This document shows, piece after piece, positions 40,695-48,723 of a DNA stretch of 64,000 nucleotides. This DNA comes from Actinopolyspora alba (GTDB lineage Bacteria; Actinomycetota; Actinomycetes; Mycobacteriales; Pseudonocardiaceae). The notes under the pieces were generated by a model that was given only the letters and a program-made list of their open reading frames with translations, was not told the origin of the DNA and did not search any database. The translations under genes were made by a program, and so were the position numbers. Position 1 is the stretch's first letter, and each line of letters starts with the position of its first letter. The stretch lies in contig NZ_FOMZ01000001.1 of assembly GCF_900112765.1 (NCBI RefSeq), positions 434,001 through 498,000 of the forward strand, in the 5' to 3' direction.

Positions 40695-41126
40695 ATGACA
40701 GTGGAGACTTCCCCCGTCCGGTTCGACACGAAGATCGCCGTGCTGCTGCGCGAGGACCTGGCGACCTGGCAGCGGCTGAACGTGACCGCGTTCCTGGTGA
40801 GCGGACTCAGCACGAGGAGCCCGGAGGTGATCGGCGAGCCGTACCGCGACGCGGACGAAACCGAGTACCTGTCGATGTTCCGGCAGCCGGTGCTGATCTT
40901 CGAGGGCAGCGGGGAGGTGGTGACCCGAGCGCACTCCCGCGCCGTCGAGCGGAACACGGCCGTGTCGGTGTTCACCTCCGAGCTGTTCGGCACCGGCAAC
41001 GACCGGGACAACCGCGCCGCCGTCCGAGCCGTTCCGAGGGAGAAGCTCGATCCGGTGGGAGTGGGCGTGTACGGATCGCGCAACGTCGTGGACAAGGTGG
41101 TCAAGGGAGCGCGGATGCATCCGTGA
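40695..41126 (+). CDS. DUF2000 family protein
   Basis: This 143-residue protein matches DUF2000 (PTH2-like fold) by FDTKIAVLLREDLATWQRLNVTAFLVSGL, the central PVLIFEGSGEVVTRAHSRAVERN and the end VGVYGSRNVVDKVVKGARMHP. The family's function is not established. The start is the ATG giving MTVETSPVRF. Divergent from the AraC gene 49 bases away, a common DUF2000 arrangement, so it is likely AraC-regulated. Confidence 0.84.
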   Translation: MTVETSPVRFDTKIAVLLREDLATWQRLNVTAFLVSGLSTRSPEVIGEPYRDADETEYLSMFRQPVLIFEGSGEVVTRAHSRAVERNTAVSVFTSELFGTGNDRDNRAAVRAVPREKLDPVGVGVYGSRNVVDKVVKGARMHP

Positions 41127-41280
41127 CTCCCCGACCACCGGCCGTGCGAATCGATCGGTGACCGAGAGTGGGCACGGAGTCCCTCCCCGTTGAACCGGAG
41201 CAACCGGACCGATCGGAAGACCGGCCGGGAGACACCTTCGGCCCGGTACCGCTCCCGGAGGCGCTACCGGGCCACCCTGG

Positions 41281-42147
41281 TCAACCCAGCACCCGCCCGA
41301 GGAAGCCGCGCAGGTAGCCCGCGACGACGTACAGATGGCTCTCCAGCAGGAAGTGACCACCGTCGATCAGGTGTACCTCCGCGTCCTCGGCGTCGCGGGC
41401 GAAGGCCCGCGCACCATCCGGGCCGAAGATCTCGTCGTTGCGTCCCCACACGGCGAGCACCGGGACATCGTTGGTGCGCAGGAATTCGTGCAGCAACGGG
41501 TAGAGCGGGCGGTTGTTCGGGTAGTCGCGGAACAGCGCCAGCTGGACCTCGTCGTTGCCCTCGCGGGAGACGAGGGCGAAGTCGTGCTCCCAGGTGTCCG
41601 GACTGACCACGCTCGGATCGGGCACGCCGTGCACGTACTGCCAGCGGATGGCGTCGTGGCTCAGCGCGGCGCGGACCGCCGGTTCGGTCTCGGGGCCGGG
41701 ATTCGCCGCGTACGCCCAGACGTCGGTCCAGAACGACTCGACGAAACCGTCCTCGTAGCCGTTGCCGTTCTGGGTGACCACGGCGGAGATCCGTTCGGGG
41801 TGTTTGAGCGCGAGGCGCCATCCGATGGGAGCGCCGTAGTCCTGGACGTAGAGGGCGTAGCGGCTCAGGCCCAGTTGGTCGAGGAGTCCGTCGGTGAGTT
41901 CGGCGAGGGCGTCGAAGGTGTAGTCGAACTCCGCCACTCCGGGGGCGGCCGAGCGGCCGAAGCCGAGGTGGTCCGGCGCGATGACGTGGTAATCCCCTGC
42001 CAACAGCGGGATGAGTTCGCGGAACATGAAAGAGCTGGTCGGGTAGCCGTGCAGCAGCACGATCGTGGGGGCGCCGGCCGGCCCTGCCTCGCGGTAGAAG
42101 ATCTCGTGGCCGTCGACGGTGGTGGTCCGGTGGTGCACCGAGTTCAT
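41281..42147 (-). CDS. Alpha/beta hydrolase, epoxide hydrolase-like
   Basis: This 288-residue hydrolase resembles epoxide hydrolase/haloalkane dehalogenase-type enzymes. Motifs are LLHGYPTSSFMFRELIP (HGxP), DHLGFGRSAAP, the nucleophile elbow VQDYGAPIGWR (Asp as nucleophile, as in those two families), VWGRNDEIFGPDGA, and DGGHFLLESH (catalytic His). Substrate unknown. GAAGAGG precedes the ATG. Divergent from a CGNR zinc-finger regulator with an inverted GGTTAGC/GCTAACC pair between them. Confidence 0.9.
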   Translation of the reverse strand: MNSVHHRTTTVDGHEIFYREAGPAGAPTIVLLHGYPTSSFMFRELIPLLAGDYHVIAPDHLGFGRSAAPGVAEFDYTFDALAELTDGLLDQLGLSRYALYVQDYGAPIGWRLALKHPERISAVVTQNGNGYEDGFVESFWTDVWAYAANPGPETEPAVRAALSHDAIRWQYVHGVPDPSVVSPDTWEHDFALVSREGNDEVQLALFRDYPNNRPLYPLLHEFLRTNDVPVLAVWGRNDEIFGPDGARAFARDAEDAEVHLIDGGHFLLESHLYVVAGYLRGFLGRVLG

Positions 42148-42173
42148 TTCTAACCTCTTCAAGTTTTTTATGT

Positions 42174-42210
42174 GGTTAGCTTTGGCTATGGAAGCACGGT
42201 TGAGCTAACC
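42174..42210. promoter_or_regulatory. Inverted repeat in divergent promoter, candidate operator
   Basis: GGTTAGC (42174-42180) and GCTAACC (42204-42210) are perfect 7-base inverted copies 23 bases apart. A further CTAACC is at 42150-42155. The short A+T-rich gap serves the hydrolase and the CGNR gene in opposite directions. Confidence 0.5.
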
Positions 42211-42249
42211 TGTCAAAGGACTTGAACCAGTTAGAGAGAGCGACACCCG

Positions 42250-42729
42250 ATGGACGCGCTGCTGGACCTGCTCAACAGCAGGCCACTGGTGAACGGCGAG
42301 GAGCAGGACGCGCTCCGAGATCCCGCCGAAGGCAAGCGCTGGGCGCGGGAACACGGTGGCGAAGGCAGCCTCGAAGAACTGGCGCTGCTGCGCCGGACGC
42401 GGGACGCCCTGCGGGACGTGGTGTCGGGGAAGAGCTCGCCCGAGACGTTGAGCCCGCTGCTCGAAGGGGTATACCGAACCCCGGAGTTCACTTCGGACGG
42501 TCTGCGGTGGACTCTCAGCACTCCCCCGCACGCGCGGCTGGCCGTCGAGGTGGTCCTCGCCTGGGCCGCCACCGAGGAGGAACTTCCGGGCCGACTACGC
42601 CCCTGCGCCAACGACGAGTGCAGGCTGTTCCTGCTCGACCGCAGCCGCGCCAACCGCGCACGCTGGTGCTCGATGGCTGTTTGCGGCAACCGCGCGAAAG
42701 CACGGCGTCACTACGAGCGCACCCGCTGA
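42250..42729 (+). CDS. CGNR zinc-finger regulator (ABATE-domain protein)
   Basis: This 159-residue protein has an N-terminal helical ABATE-like domain (FLDLLNS-type start, here LLDLLNSRP) and the C-terminal CGNR zinc finger RPCANDECRLFLLDRSRANRARWCSMAVCGNRAKARRHY with four Cys. The family are stress- or ligand-responsive DNA-binding proteins. The divergent gap with the alpha/beta hydrolase contains TAACC inverted repeats, so that gene is its likely target. It ends 49 bases before the tRNA-Val gene. Confidence 0.9.
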   Translation: MDALLDLLNSRPLVNGEEQDALRDPAEGKRWAREHGGEGSLEELALLRRTRDALRDVVSGKSSPETLSPLLEGVYRTPEFTSDGLRWTLSTPPHARLAVEVVLAWAATEEELPGRLRPCANDECRLFLLDRSRANRARWCSMAVCGNRAKARRHYERTR

Positions 42730-42778
42730 GTCGTTCCGAGTCCGGTAACGTCGATCGAACGGACACCCGGAACCGGGA

Positions 42779-42853
42779 TGGTGCGCGATGCTGGGTTTGA
42801 ACCAGCGACCTCTACCGTGTCAAGGTAGCGCTCTCCCGCTGAGCTAATCGCGC
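42779..42853 (-). tRNA. tRNA-Val (anticodon GAC)
   Basis: On the minus strand the 75-base gene folds completely. Acceptor GCGCGAT pairs with ATCGCGC; D-stem GCTC/GAGC; anticodon stem CTACC/GGTAG with loop TTGACAC (anticodon GAC); a 5-base variable loop; T-stem GCTGG/CCAGC with loop TTCAAAC; discriminator A. The CCA end is encoded (42781-42779). Confidence 0.97.
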
Positions 42854-42985
42854 TCGGACATTCGGACGGCGGATGCTCCGTTCGGAGCATTGCCAGCTCG
42901 TTGCCGAACACGAAACATCGTACCGGTCGTGACGGTCGTCCTTGACACGGGGTCCACCCTTCACCGACGGGTTAGGCTGCCCGGC

Positions 42986-43420
42986 GTGTCCGACTTTCCC
43001 GATCCACCCCCGAAGCGCGCCGACTTCAACGTGTTGTGGCCGATCACGACCCGTTGGGGCGACAACGACTCCTACGGCCACGTGAACAACGTGGTGCACT
43101 ACTCGTGGTTCGACACCGCCGTGAACGGCTGGCTGATGCGGGCCACCGGAACCGACATCCGCGAGCTGCCCGCGATCGGCATGGTCGCCGAGACCGGCTG
43201 CCGGTACCTCTCCGAGCTGAGCTTTCCCGACGACGTCGAGGTGGGGATCGGGCTGCGGCGGCTGGGCAACTCCAGCGTCACCTACGGGCTGGCGGTGTTC
43301 GGCAACGGCAGCGAGCAACCCGCCTCGCTGGGACGGTTCGTGCACGTCTACGTGGACCGCGAGACCCACACCACCCTTCCGGTACCGGAGGAGATCCGAG
43401 CCGCGCTGCGCTCGCTCTGA
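42986..43420 (+). CDS. Acyl-CoA thioesterase, hotdog fold
   Basis: This 144-residue single hotdog domain is of the 4HBT/YbgC-like type. The start of the domain ITTRWGDNDSYGHVNNVVHYSWFDTAVN carries the catalytic Asp and the following His/Asn. The rest (GCRYLSELSFPDDVEVGIGLRRLGNSSVTYGLAVF) is typical of the family. The GTG is 7 bases after TAGGCT (42973-42978), a leaderless arrangement. It sits divergently beside tRNA-Val. Substrate unknown. Confidence 0.9.
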   Translation: MSDFPDPPPKRADFNVLWPITTRWGDNDSYGHVNNVVHYSWFDTAVNGWLMRATGTDIRELPAIGMVAETGCRYLSELSFPDDVEVGIGLRRLGNSSVTYGLAVFGNGSEQPASLGRFVHVYVDRETHTTLPVPEEIRAALRSL

Positions 43421-43721
43421 CCGCTCGCGGAACTCGTTCGGCGGCGAGTGCCCGGCCGGTGCGGTCGAGTGGCTCCGGAACCCGAGCCGGTTCCCGGGAA
43501 GTGCCGCACCGGACCTCGACGAAGCACCGGGAGCCGGGGCACGACGGGGAATCGGGGCACGACGGGGAATCGTATTCAGTCGAGTTCGCGTGCGCCGTTC
43601 GATCCCGGCCACACCACGCGGGCACCGATGTGACTGCCGAATTCGTGCGGTCGCGCTGAGTCCCCAAAAGACTGTCGAAGCAATCGATCGACGCATCGAG
43701 GAACTGAGCTAGGAGCAGCAC
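43421..43721. other. Gene-free gap with an 18-base tandem doublet
   Basis: This 301-base gap has no protein-like frame. It contains CGGGGCACGACGGGGAAT repeated twice in tandem (43535-43552 and 43553-43570). Confidence 0.5.
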
Positions 43722-43925
43722 ATGCGCGAAACGCGGAATCACGACGAGCCGAACTGGCACAAATCCAGCTTCAGCGCGGGCGCGGAGAACTGCGTCGAGG
43801 TCGCCTACGACGCGACGGGCTGGTGGCTGCGCGACTCCAAGAACCCCAACGGCCCCCACCACCACTTCACCCACACCCAGTGGACCAACTTCCTCCACCA
43901 CCTCCACCACGACCGACTCGGCTGA
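43722..43925 (+). CDS. DUF397 domain protein
   Basis: This 67-residue protein has the DUF397 signature WHKSSFSAGAENCVEVAYDATGWWLRDSKNP followed by a His-rich tail (HHHFTHTQWTNFLHHLHH). DUF397 proteins usually sit next to an XRE regulator with a DUF5753 sensor and modulate it. No such partner is adjacent here. The ATG has AGGAGCA upstream. Role unknown. Confidence 0.87.
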   Translation: MRETRNHDEPNWHKSSFSAGAENCVEVAYDATGWWLRDSKNPNGPHHHFTHTQWTNFLHHLHHDRLG

Positions 43926-43948
43926 ACCTTCCGGCCCGCCTCACGGAG

Positions 43949-44017
43949 CCGTCGATTTCTCGCGAAATTTACGGCGCCGTTCCTCCGCGGCGCGGCGATT
44001 TCGCGAGAAATCGACGG
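43949..44017. repeat. Inverted pair of dispersed palindromes
   Basis: Two family copies face each other. CCGTCGATTTCTCGCGAAAT (43949-43968) and its exact 20-base reverse complement (43998-44017) flank a 29-base GC-rich spacer. Each arm is itself a near-palindrome. It lies 23 bases past the DUF397 stop and just before the VOC fragment. Confidence 0.72.
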
Positions 44018-44053
44018 ACCGGGACTGTCGGTGCCGCGTGGTGGAGTGCCCGC

Positions 44054-44174
44054 ATGGCAGCGAGGTTCAAGGCGATCGCGCTGGAAGCGAAAGACCACCA
44101 GGTACTCGCCGACTGGTGGTGCACCGCGATCGGCTACCGCCGCAGGGACGAACCCGGTTTCACGCTCGCCCTTC
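44054..44174 (+). pseudogene. Truncated VOC/glyoxalase-fold gene start
   Basis: From the ATG at 44054 the frame reads MAARFKAIALEAKDHQVLADWWCTAIGYRRRDEP, the first beta-alpha-beta unit of a VOC (glyoxalase-like) protein. Similarity then stops, and the frame runs on into sequence antisense to the neighbouring gene. The normal domain is over 110 residues, so this is a remnant cut off by whatever placed the convergent membrane-protein gene beside it. Confidence 0.62.
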
Positions 44175-45074
44175 CTAAACTGCCCTCCTTCGGCGCGCCC
44201 CGCGCGCCACCAGACCGAAGCTCGCTGCGGCCAACAGCGCGAACAGCGGAATGTCGACCTCGTAACCGGAGAACACCCGCCACCGCTGCCAGAGCACCCA
44301 CAGCCCCACACCTGCGAGCGCGGCCAGCGCGACCGAAAGCACGAGAGCCGGCAACAGCAACAGCGCGGGCCGGGCGGGACCGGTGAACCGCATCATCCGG
44401 ACCAGGAACCACACCTCTAGCAACGCGAGCACGGCGAGCACGCAGTGGATGGCGACGATGAGGCTCGCGGGCTCCTGCACCGAGGACATACCGATCCCGA
44501 ATCGCGCGAGCCAGTAGTACATCCACAGTGTCCAGAAGATAAGCACGAAGTTGATCCCCAGCATCTCGGCGGTGAAGACCGCTGTCCTGGCGGTGGGCCG
44601 GGGTGCTTCCGAATCGAGGGAGCCACGGAGCGCGAAGCGCACCACCACGGCGTGCCCGAGCGCGGCCAGTGACGGGAGCAGCAGGAGCCGCGTCAGCCAG
44701 TCCGCGCTCGAGCCCCACATCGAGCTCACCAGCCCCGGGGGCAGCACCAGCACCGTCGAGACAGCGATACTCAGCAGCGTGGTCGGCACCGGACGAGGCA
44801 CCCCGCACATGCGCAGCACGCGGGTCATGAACCACAGGTGTCCCACCGCCGCGGCGGCGATGAAACCGTAGAGGAACCCCCGGATGAGCAGTTCACCCAA
44901 GCCGGGCTGCGAGGAGGCCGCCACGTCGAGAAAGGTGTCCTCCCTGCTGAGCCTGTACAGTCCCCGAGCGAACATCACCAGGTTGAACCCCAACAGCGCG
45001 GCGGTCACCACCGGCCCCGCCGGGGCGGTACCGGGTCTCTCGGGGTCGTCGTCGGAAATGTCGTGATCGCTCAT
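44175..45074 (-). CDS. Polytopic membrane protein, unknown
   Basis: This 299-residue protein has about eight hydrophobic segments (for example VVTAALLGFNLVMFARGLYRL, LLIRGFLYGFIAAAAVGHLWFM, MLGINFVLIFWTLWMYYWLA, LLLLPALVLSVALAALAGVGLWVLW). It has an acidic N-terminus (MSDHDISDDDPERPG) and an Arg-rich C-terminus. No known transporter motif is visible. A GTG three codons upstream is an alternative start. It abuts a VOC remnant at its 3' end and has a dispersed palindrome 95 bases upstream. Confidence 0.78.
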   Translation of the reverse strand: MSDHDISDDDPERPGTAPAGPVVTAALLGFNLVMFARGLYRLSREDTFLDVAASSQPGLGELLIRGFLYGFIAAAAVGHLWFMTRVLRMCGVPRPVPTTLLSIAVSTVLVLPPGLVSSMWGSSADWLTRLLLLPSLAALGHAVVVRFALRGSLDSEAPRPTARTAVFTAEMLGINFVLIFWTLWMYYWLARFGIGMSSVQEPASLIVAIHCVLAVLALLEVWFLVRMMRFTGPARPALLLLPALVLSVALAALAGVGLWVLWQRWRVFSGYEVDIPLFALLAAASFGLVARGARRRRAV

Positions 45075-45169
45075 CGCCGCCACCGGAACAGAGCGTGACG
45101 CGGCGCGAACAGAGCGAAACTACTCAGCAAGTCCCTGAGATCCCGGGGTGCGGCCCCGGGGCGAAGTGA

Positions 45170-45183
45170 ATTTCGCGCGAAAT
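45170..45183. repeat. Dispersed palindrome copy, perfectly symmetric
   Basis: ATTTCGCGCGAAAT is the fully palindromic form of the family core, followed by CGACGCG. It lies between the start of a leftward membrane-protein gene and the end of the leftward MMPL gene. Confidence 0.68.
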
Positions 45184-45352
45184 CGACGCGACCCGGGCGG
45201 GGTCGGAGCGGAGCTCCGGAGAAACCGGACCGGAAAGAGAGTGGCCCGGCGCCGAACCCCTCGGCGCCGGGCCACCCGATCACTCACCAGCCGGGCTCGG
45301 TCTCACGGATCGAGCGTCACGACCGGTATTCGACTAACGGCCGGTGTCCGGC

Positions 45353-47542
45353 TCACGAACCGATCCCGGCCCGCTGCTTCTCGTCGGAACCGCTCTCATC
45401 GTCGGTCTCGCCGCTGTCGGTGATCGCGTTGCCCTCGACGTCGAGGGCGGGCAGCCACCCCAGCCAGCGGGGCAGCCACCACGCGGCCCTGCCGAGCAGC
45501 GCCAACGCCGCGGGCATCAGAACCATGCGGACCACGAAGGCGTCCACCAGGATGCCGATCGCCAGGGCGAAGGCGATGGACTTGATGGTGGCGTTGCCCG
45601 CCGGAACGAACCCGGCGAACACCGAGAACATGATCAGCGCCGCCGCGACCACGACCGGCGCCGCCTGTCGGAAGCCGCTCACGATCGCGTCGCGGGCCGC
45701 GTGTCCCTTGTGGTAAGCCTCGTGCATCCGGGACACCAGGAAGATCTGGTAGTCCATCGCCAGTCCGAACAGGATGCCGATCATCAGGATCGGGGTGAGG
45801 CTGATAAGCGGCCCGGTGTCGTCGAGGTTGACCACATCGCTCAGCCAACCCCACTGGAACACCGCCACGGTCGCGCCGAGCGCGGCTCCCAGCGTCAGCA
45901 GGAAGCCGAGCACGCCGACCAGCGGCACCAGGATCGAACGGAACACCAGTACCAGCAGGATCAGGGCCAACCCCACGACCAGCACGAGGTAGATCGGCAG
46001 CGCCTGGTCCAGCGAGTGCGCGACGTCGACGCTGACGGCGGTGGTTCCGGTCACGTAGCTCTCGGCACCGTTGATGTCGGCCAGCTGGTCACGCAGGTCA
46101 CCGACCAGTTGCTCGGTCTCCGCGCTGGCGGGGCCGGACTTCGGGATGACGGTGACCATCGCGGCGTTGCCCTCGGCGTTGGGCGTGGGCGGTGTGACGG
46201 TGGCGACGTCGTCGAGTCCGGCGATCGCCTTGGTGGCTTGCTGCGCGGTCCGCGGCGCGTCACCGCCCTCGAAGTAGGCGACCAGCGGGCCGTTGACGCC
46301 CTCGCCGAAGCTGTCGGCCAGCATCTGCTGCGCTCGGGCCTGCGTGGTGCCCTCGGAGGGGGTCTGCACCAGCGTGGTCTGCATGGAGGCGGCCGGGATG
46401 GCCACCGCGCCGAGCGCGACGAGCGAGATCAGTAGCGCCGGGATCCGACCGCGGGTGACCGCACGGATCCAGCCGGGGTAGACGGCCCGTTCGGTCTTGG
46501 CGTCGGTCTCGGCCGGTGCGGTGCGCTGCTTGCGCGGCAGCACGAGCCGTCCCAGGTAGCTGAGCACGGCGGGCACCAGGGTGATGGCCACGAGTACGGC
46601 CACGACGATGGTCGCCGCCGCCGCCACACCCATCTGGGTGAGGAAGGGGATGCCTACGACCGAGAGCCCGACCAGCGCGATGAACACGGTGAGTCCGGCC
46701 GTCACCACCGCGGAACCGGCCGTGCCCACGGCGGTAGCGATGGAGGTCCTGATGTCGTTGCCCTGCCGCAGTTCCTGCCGGTGGCGGTTGATGATGAACA
46801 GGGCGTAGTCGATTCCGACCGCCAGCCCCAGCATCGTCGCCAGGATGGAGGTGGTGGACTGCAACTCCATAAAGCCGGTGGCGATGCTGACGCCGAGCGC
46901 GCCGATCCCCACACCGACACCGGCGGTGATCAGGTTCATCCCGGCGGCGACCAGCGAGCCGTAGGTGAGGCTCAGGACCACCAGCGCGGCGATGACGCCG
47001 ATCGCCTCTCCCGGACCACCGACGGACGGGGTGGCGGTGACTGCCTGGCCGCTCACCTCGACGGTGAACGCGCCCTGATCGGCCTGCTCGACGGTGTCCA
47101 GCATGGCCTCGCGCTGCTCGGTGGTGATCTCACCCATGCCGCCGTCGTAGGTGACGGTGCTGTAGGCGGTGGTCCGGTCGGGGCTGACCGTGGGAGCGTT
47201 CGGGTTCAGCGGGTTGCTGGCCGAGACCACGCCGGGCTGCTCGGACAGGTCGGCGACGAGACTCTTGACCTCGGCGGCGTTGGCGGGAGCGGTGATTCGC
47301 TGACCGTCCGGGGCCCGCATCACCACCCGTGCGGTCGCGCCGCCGCCGGTGTCGAACTCCTGCTGGAGTTTGTCCTGGGCGATGGTGGATTCCTGCCCCG
47401 GAATGGAGAAGCTGTCCGAGGTGGGGCCGGAAAGCGTCGCGGCGCCCACGCCACCACCCGCGAGCGCTATCAGCCAAATCACGACGACGAGCAACCGGTG
47501 CCGTTGCGCACCGGCGCCCAGCCGGTATAACAGGCGTGCCAT
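45353..47542 (-). CDS. MMPL/RND-family transporter
   Basis: This 729-residue exporter has two repeated halves: span 1 (LLVVVIWLIALAGGGVGAATL), an extracytoplasmic domain to about 185, a block of spans, a second large domain, and a final block. Signature helices are GLAVGIDYALFIINRHRQELRQG and GILFGLAMDYQIFLVSRMHEAYH with the Asp-Tyr pairs for proton coupling. FPVAVLGRA-type sequences are absent and the C-terminus is acidic. It starts 7 bases after the TetR gene upstream, so the two form an operon. Probable drug or lipid exporter; the substrate is not evident. Confidence 0.94.
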   Translation of the reverse strand: MARLLYRLGAGAQRHRLLVVVIWLIALAGGGVGAATLSGPTSDSFSIPGQESTIAQDKLQQEFDTGGGATARVVMRAPDGQRITAPANAAEVKSLVADLSEQPGVVSASNPLNPNAPTVSPDRTTAYSTVTYDGGMGEITTEQREAMLDTVEQADQGAFTVEVSGQAVTATPSVGGPGEAIGVIAALVVLSLTYGSLVAAGMNLITAGVGVGIGALGVSIATGFMELQSTTSILATMLGLAVGIDYALFIINRHRQELRQGNDIRTSIATAVGTAGSAVVTAGLTVFIALVGLSVVGIPFLTQMGVAAAATIVVAVLVAITLVPAVLSYLGRLVLPRKQRTAPAETDAKTERAVYPGWIRAVTRGRIPALLISLVALGAVAIPAASMQTTLVQTPSEGTTQARAQQMLADSFGEGVNGPLVAYFEGGDAPRTAQQATKAIAGLDDVATVTPPTPNAEGNAAMVTVIPKSGPASAETEQLVGDLRDQLADINGAESYVTGTTAVSVDVAHSLDQALPIYLVLVVGLALILLVLVFRSILVPLVGVLGFLLTLGAALGATVAVFQWGWLSDVVNLDDTGPLISLTPILMIGILFGLAMDYQIFLVSRMHEAYHKGHAARDAIVSGFRQAAPVVVAAALIMFSVFAGFVPAGNATIKSIAFALAIGILVDAFVVRMVLMPAALALLGRAAWWLPRWLGWLPALDVEGNAITDSGETDDESGSDEKQRAGIGS

Positions 47543-47549
47543 GTAGAAG

Positions 47550-48143
47550 TCAGTCCTCCAGCTGGTCGGAACCGGTCGAAGAAGTGCCGGGACGGAAGTG
47601 GCCGAGGGTGTCGAAACAGGTCGCGATGATCCGGGGGCGCCAGGTGGTCTTGTCCCCCTTGTGGTTGGCCATGAGGCTGAGCACGGCCAGCGCGCTCAGC
47701 GCGCCGATGACTCGGACGAGTCGTTCCGAACCGTGGTCCGCCGGATCGAGGGCGAATATCTCGTGGATGAGCACGTCCTCGGCGTCGAGCGCGTCGGCGT
47801 GATCATCGGGAGCGGTGATGGGCCGCAGGGCCAGGCTCACCAGCCCAGCTCGTTCCAGGGCGACGTCGGTGAGCAGCTCCAGCGCCCGCCGATCGCGTTC
47901 CGGGCCGGGCGAGAGCCGAGCGACGTCGGCGAGCACCAATCGGGCCTGCGCCCGCCCCGTCTCCAGCGCGGCCTCGTGGATCGCTTCCTTGCTCGGATAG
48001 TGGTGCAGCAGCCCGGCCTTGGACAGCCCGACCGCCTCGGCCAGCGCCTTCAGGGATGTCTGGGCGAACCCGTGCTGTGCGAACAGCTCGGCGGCACGGT
48101 CGAGGATCTCCTCGTCCACTTGTTCCCGGAACGGTCTTGTCAC
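47550..48143 (-). CDS. TetR-family regulator of the MMPL operon
   Basis: This 197-residue protein has the N-terminal TetR helix-turn-helix (ILDRAAELFAQHGFAQTSLKALAEAVGLSKAGLLHHYPSKEAIHEAAL, about 13-60) and a helical C-terminal ligand domain. The GTG at 48143 is 7 bases after TACCGT (48151-48156), suggesting a leaderless transcript. A perfect 23-base palindrome (48163-48185) covers the region just upstream. It is followed at 7 bases by the MMPL gene, so it probably represses its own operon. Confidence 0.93.
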   Translation of the reverse strand: MTRPFREQVDEEILDRAAELFAQHGFAQTSLKALAEAVGLSKAGLLHHYPSKEAIHEAALETGRAQARLVLADVARLSPGPERDRRALELLTDVALERAGLVSLALRPITAPDDHADALDAEDVLIHEIFALDPADHGSERLVRVIGALSALAVLSLMANHKGDKTTWRPRIIATCFDTLGHFRPGTSSTGSDQLED

Positions 48144-48162
48144 GTCATCGACGGTACCTGAG

Positions 48163-48185
48163 TTACCGACCGTTTCGGTCGGTAA
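48163..48185. promoter_or_regulatory. Perfect 23-base TetR operator
   Basis: TTACCGACC and GGTCGGTAA flank the 5-base spacer GTTTC. The site lies 7 bases upstream of the presumed -10 element (48151-48156), so TetR bound here would overlap the -35 region. A partial second site, ACCGGATCGGT, is at 48190-48200. Confidence 0.72.
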
Positions 48186-48385
48186 AACTACCGGATCGGT
48201 CTGTGACGCTGCTCGCACCGCCGAACGGCGCAGCGACATACCGCCGAGCGGCGCGGCGGAACGCTGCCGAACATCGGGGCGAAAACCCCGAAGACCCGGT
48301 TCTTGCCCGGAGAAGACCCGGTTCCTCTCCCGAAAGCGGGGTGACCGCTTTACCCGGCGGGGTGTTCACCCCCGAGGGGCCGTCG

Positions 48386-48399
48386 ATTTCTCGCGAAAT
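48386..48399 (+). repeat. Dispersed palindrome copy
   Basis: Core ATTTCTCGCGAAAT in the context GCCGTCG-core-CGCCGCG, between the TetR start and the end of icd. Confidence 0.7.
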
Positions 48400-48538
48400 C
48401 GCCGCGTCGGCGATCGGATACAGCACCGGAGAGCGCCGGAACCGGGGCCCGGGCCGGAGGCAGGAGTCAGAGGCCAACGGGGTGCGGGAGCGGCGGGGAT
48501 CAGGGCCGGAGCCGGCAGAACCACGGGAGCCACGAAAA

Positions 48539-48584
48539 GGGCGCCGCCCCACCGCACGGTTGTCCGCGCGGCGGGGCGGCGCCC
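48539..48584 (-). terminator. Rho-independent terminator after icd
   Basis: GGGCGCCGCCCC (48539-48550) pairs with GGGGCGGCGCCC (48573-48584). On the minus strand the stem is followed by TTTT, so it suits icd, whose stop is 140 bases upstream. Confidence 0.62.
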
Positions 48585-48678
48585 CATGACCCTCCGGCCC
48601 CGAGCTTTCGGCCCCGGGGCCTTCCGGCCTCCTGGCTTTACGGCCACCACTACCTTCCGGCGTGGCCGGGCGGCGTCA

Positions 48679-48692
48679 ATTTCTCGCGAAAT
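48679..48692 (+). repeat. Dispersed palindrome copy
   Basis: Core ATTTCTCGCGAAAT in the context GGCGTCA-core-CGCCGCGCCCGG, 31 bases past the icd stop. Flanks are nearly identical to the copy at 20818. Confidence 0.7.
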
Positions 48693-48723
48693 CGCCGCGC
48701 CCGGGTGAGCACGAGGGCGAACC

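Larger units (their letters stand above)
48144..48723. other. Gene-free region between icd and the TetR-MMPL operon
   Basis: This 580-base gap holds the TetR operator, two dispersed palindromes (48386 and 48679) and the icd terminator hairpin (48539-48584). No protein-like frame was found in it. Confidence 0.5.

Noticed and set aside
43535..43570. Tandem 18-base doublet as a possible CRISPR or VNTR
   Set aside because: Only two copies with no spacers; too little to call either.
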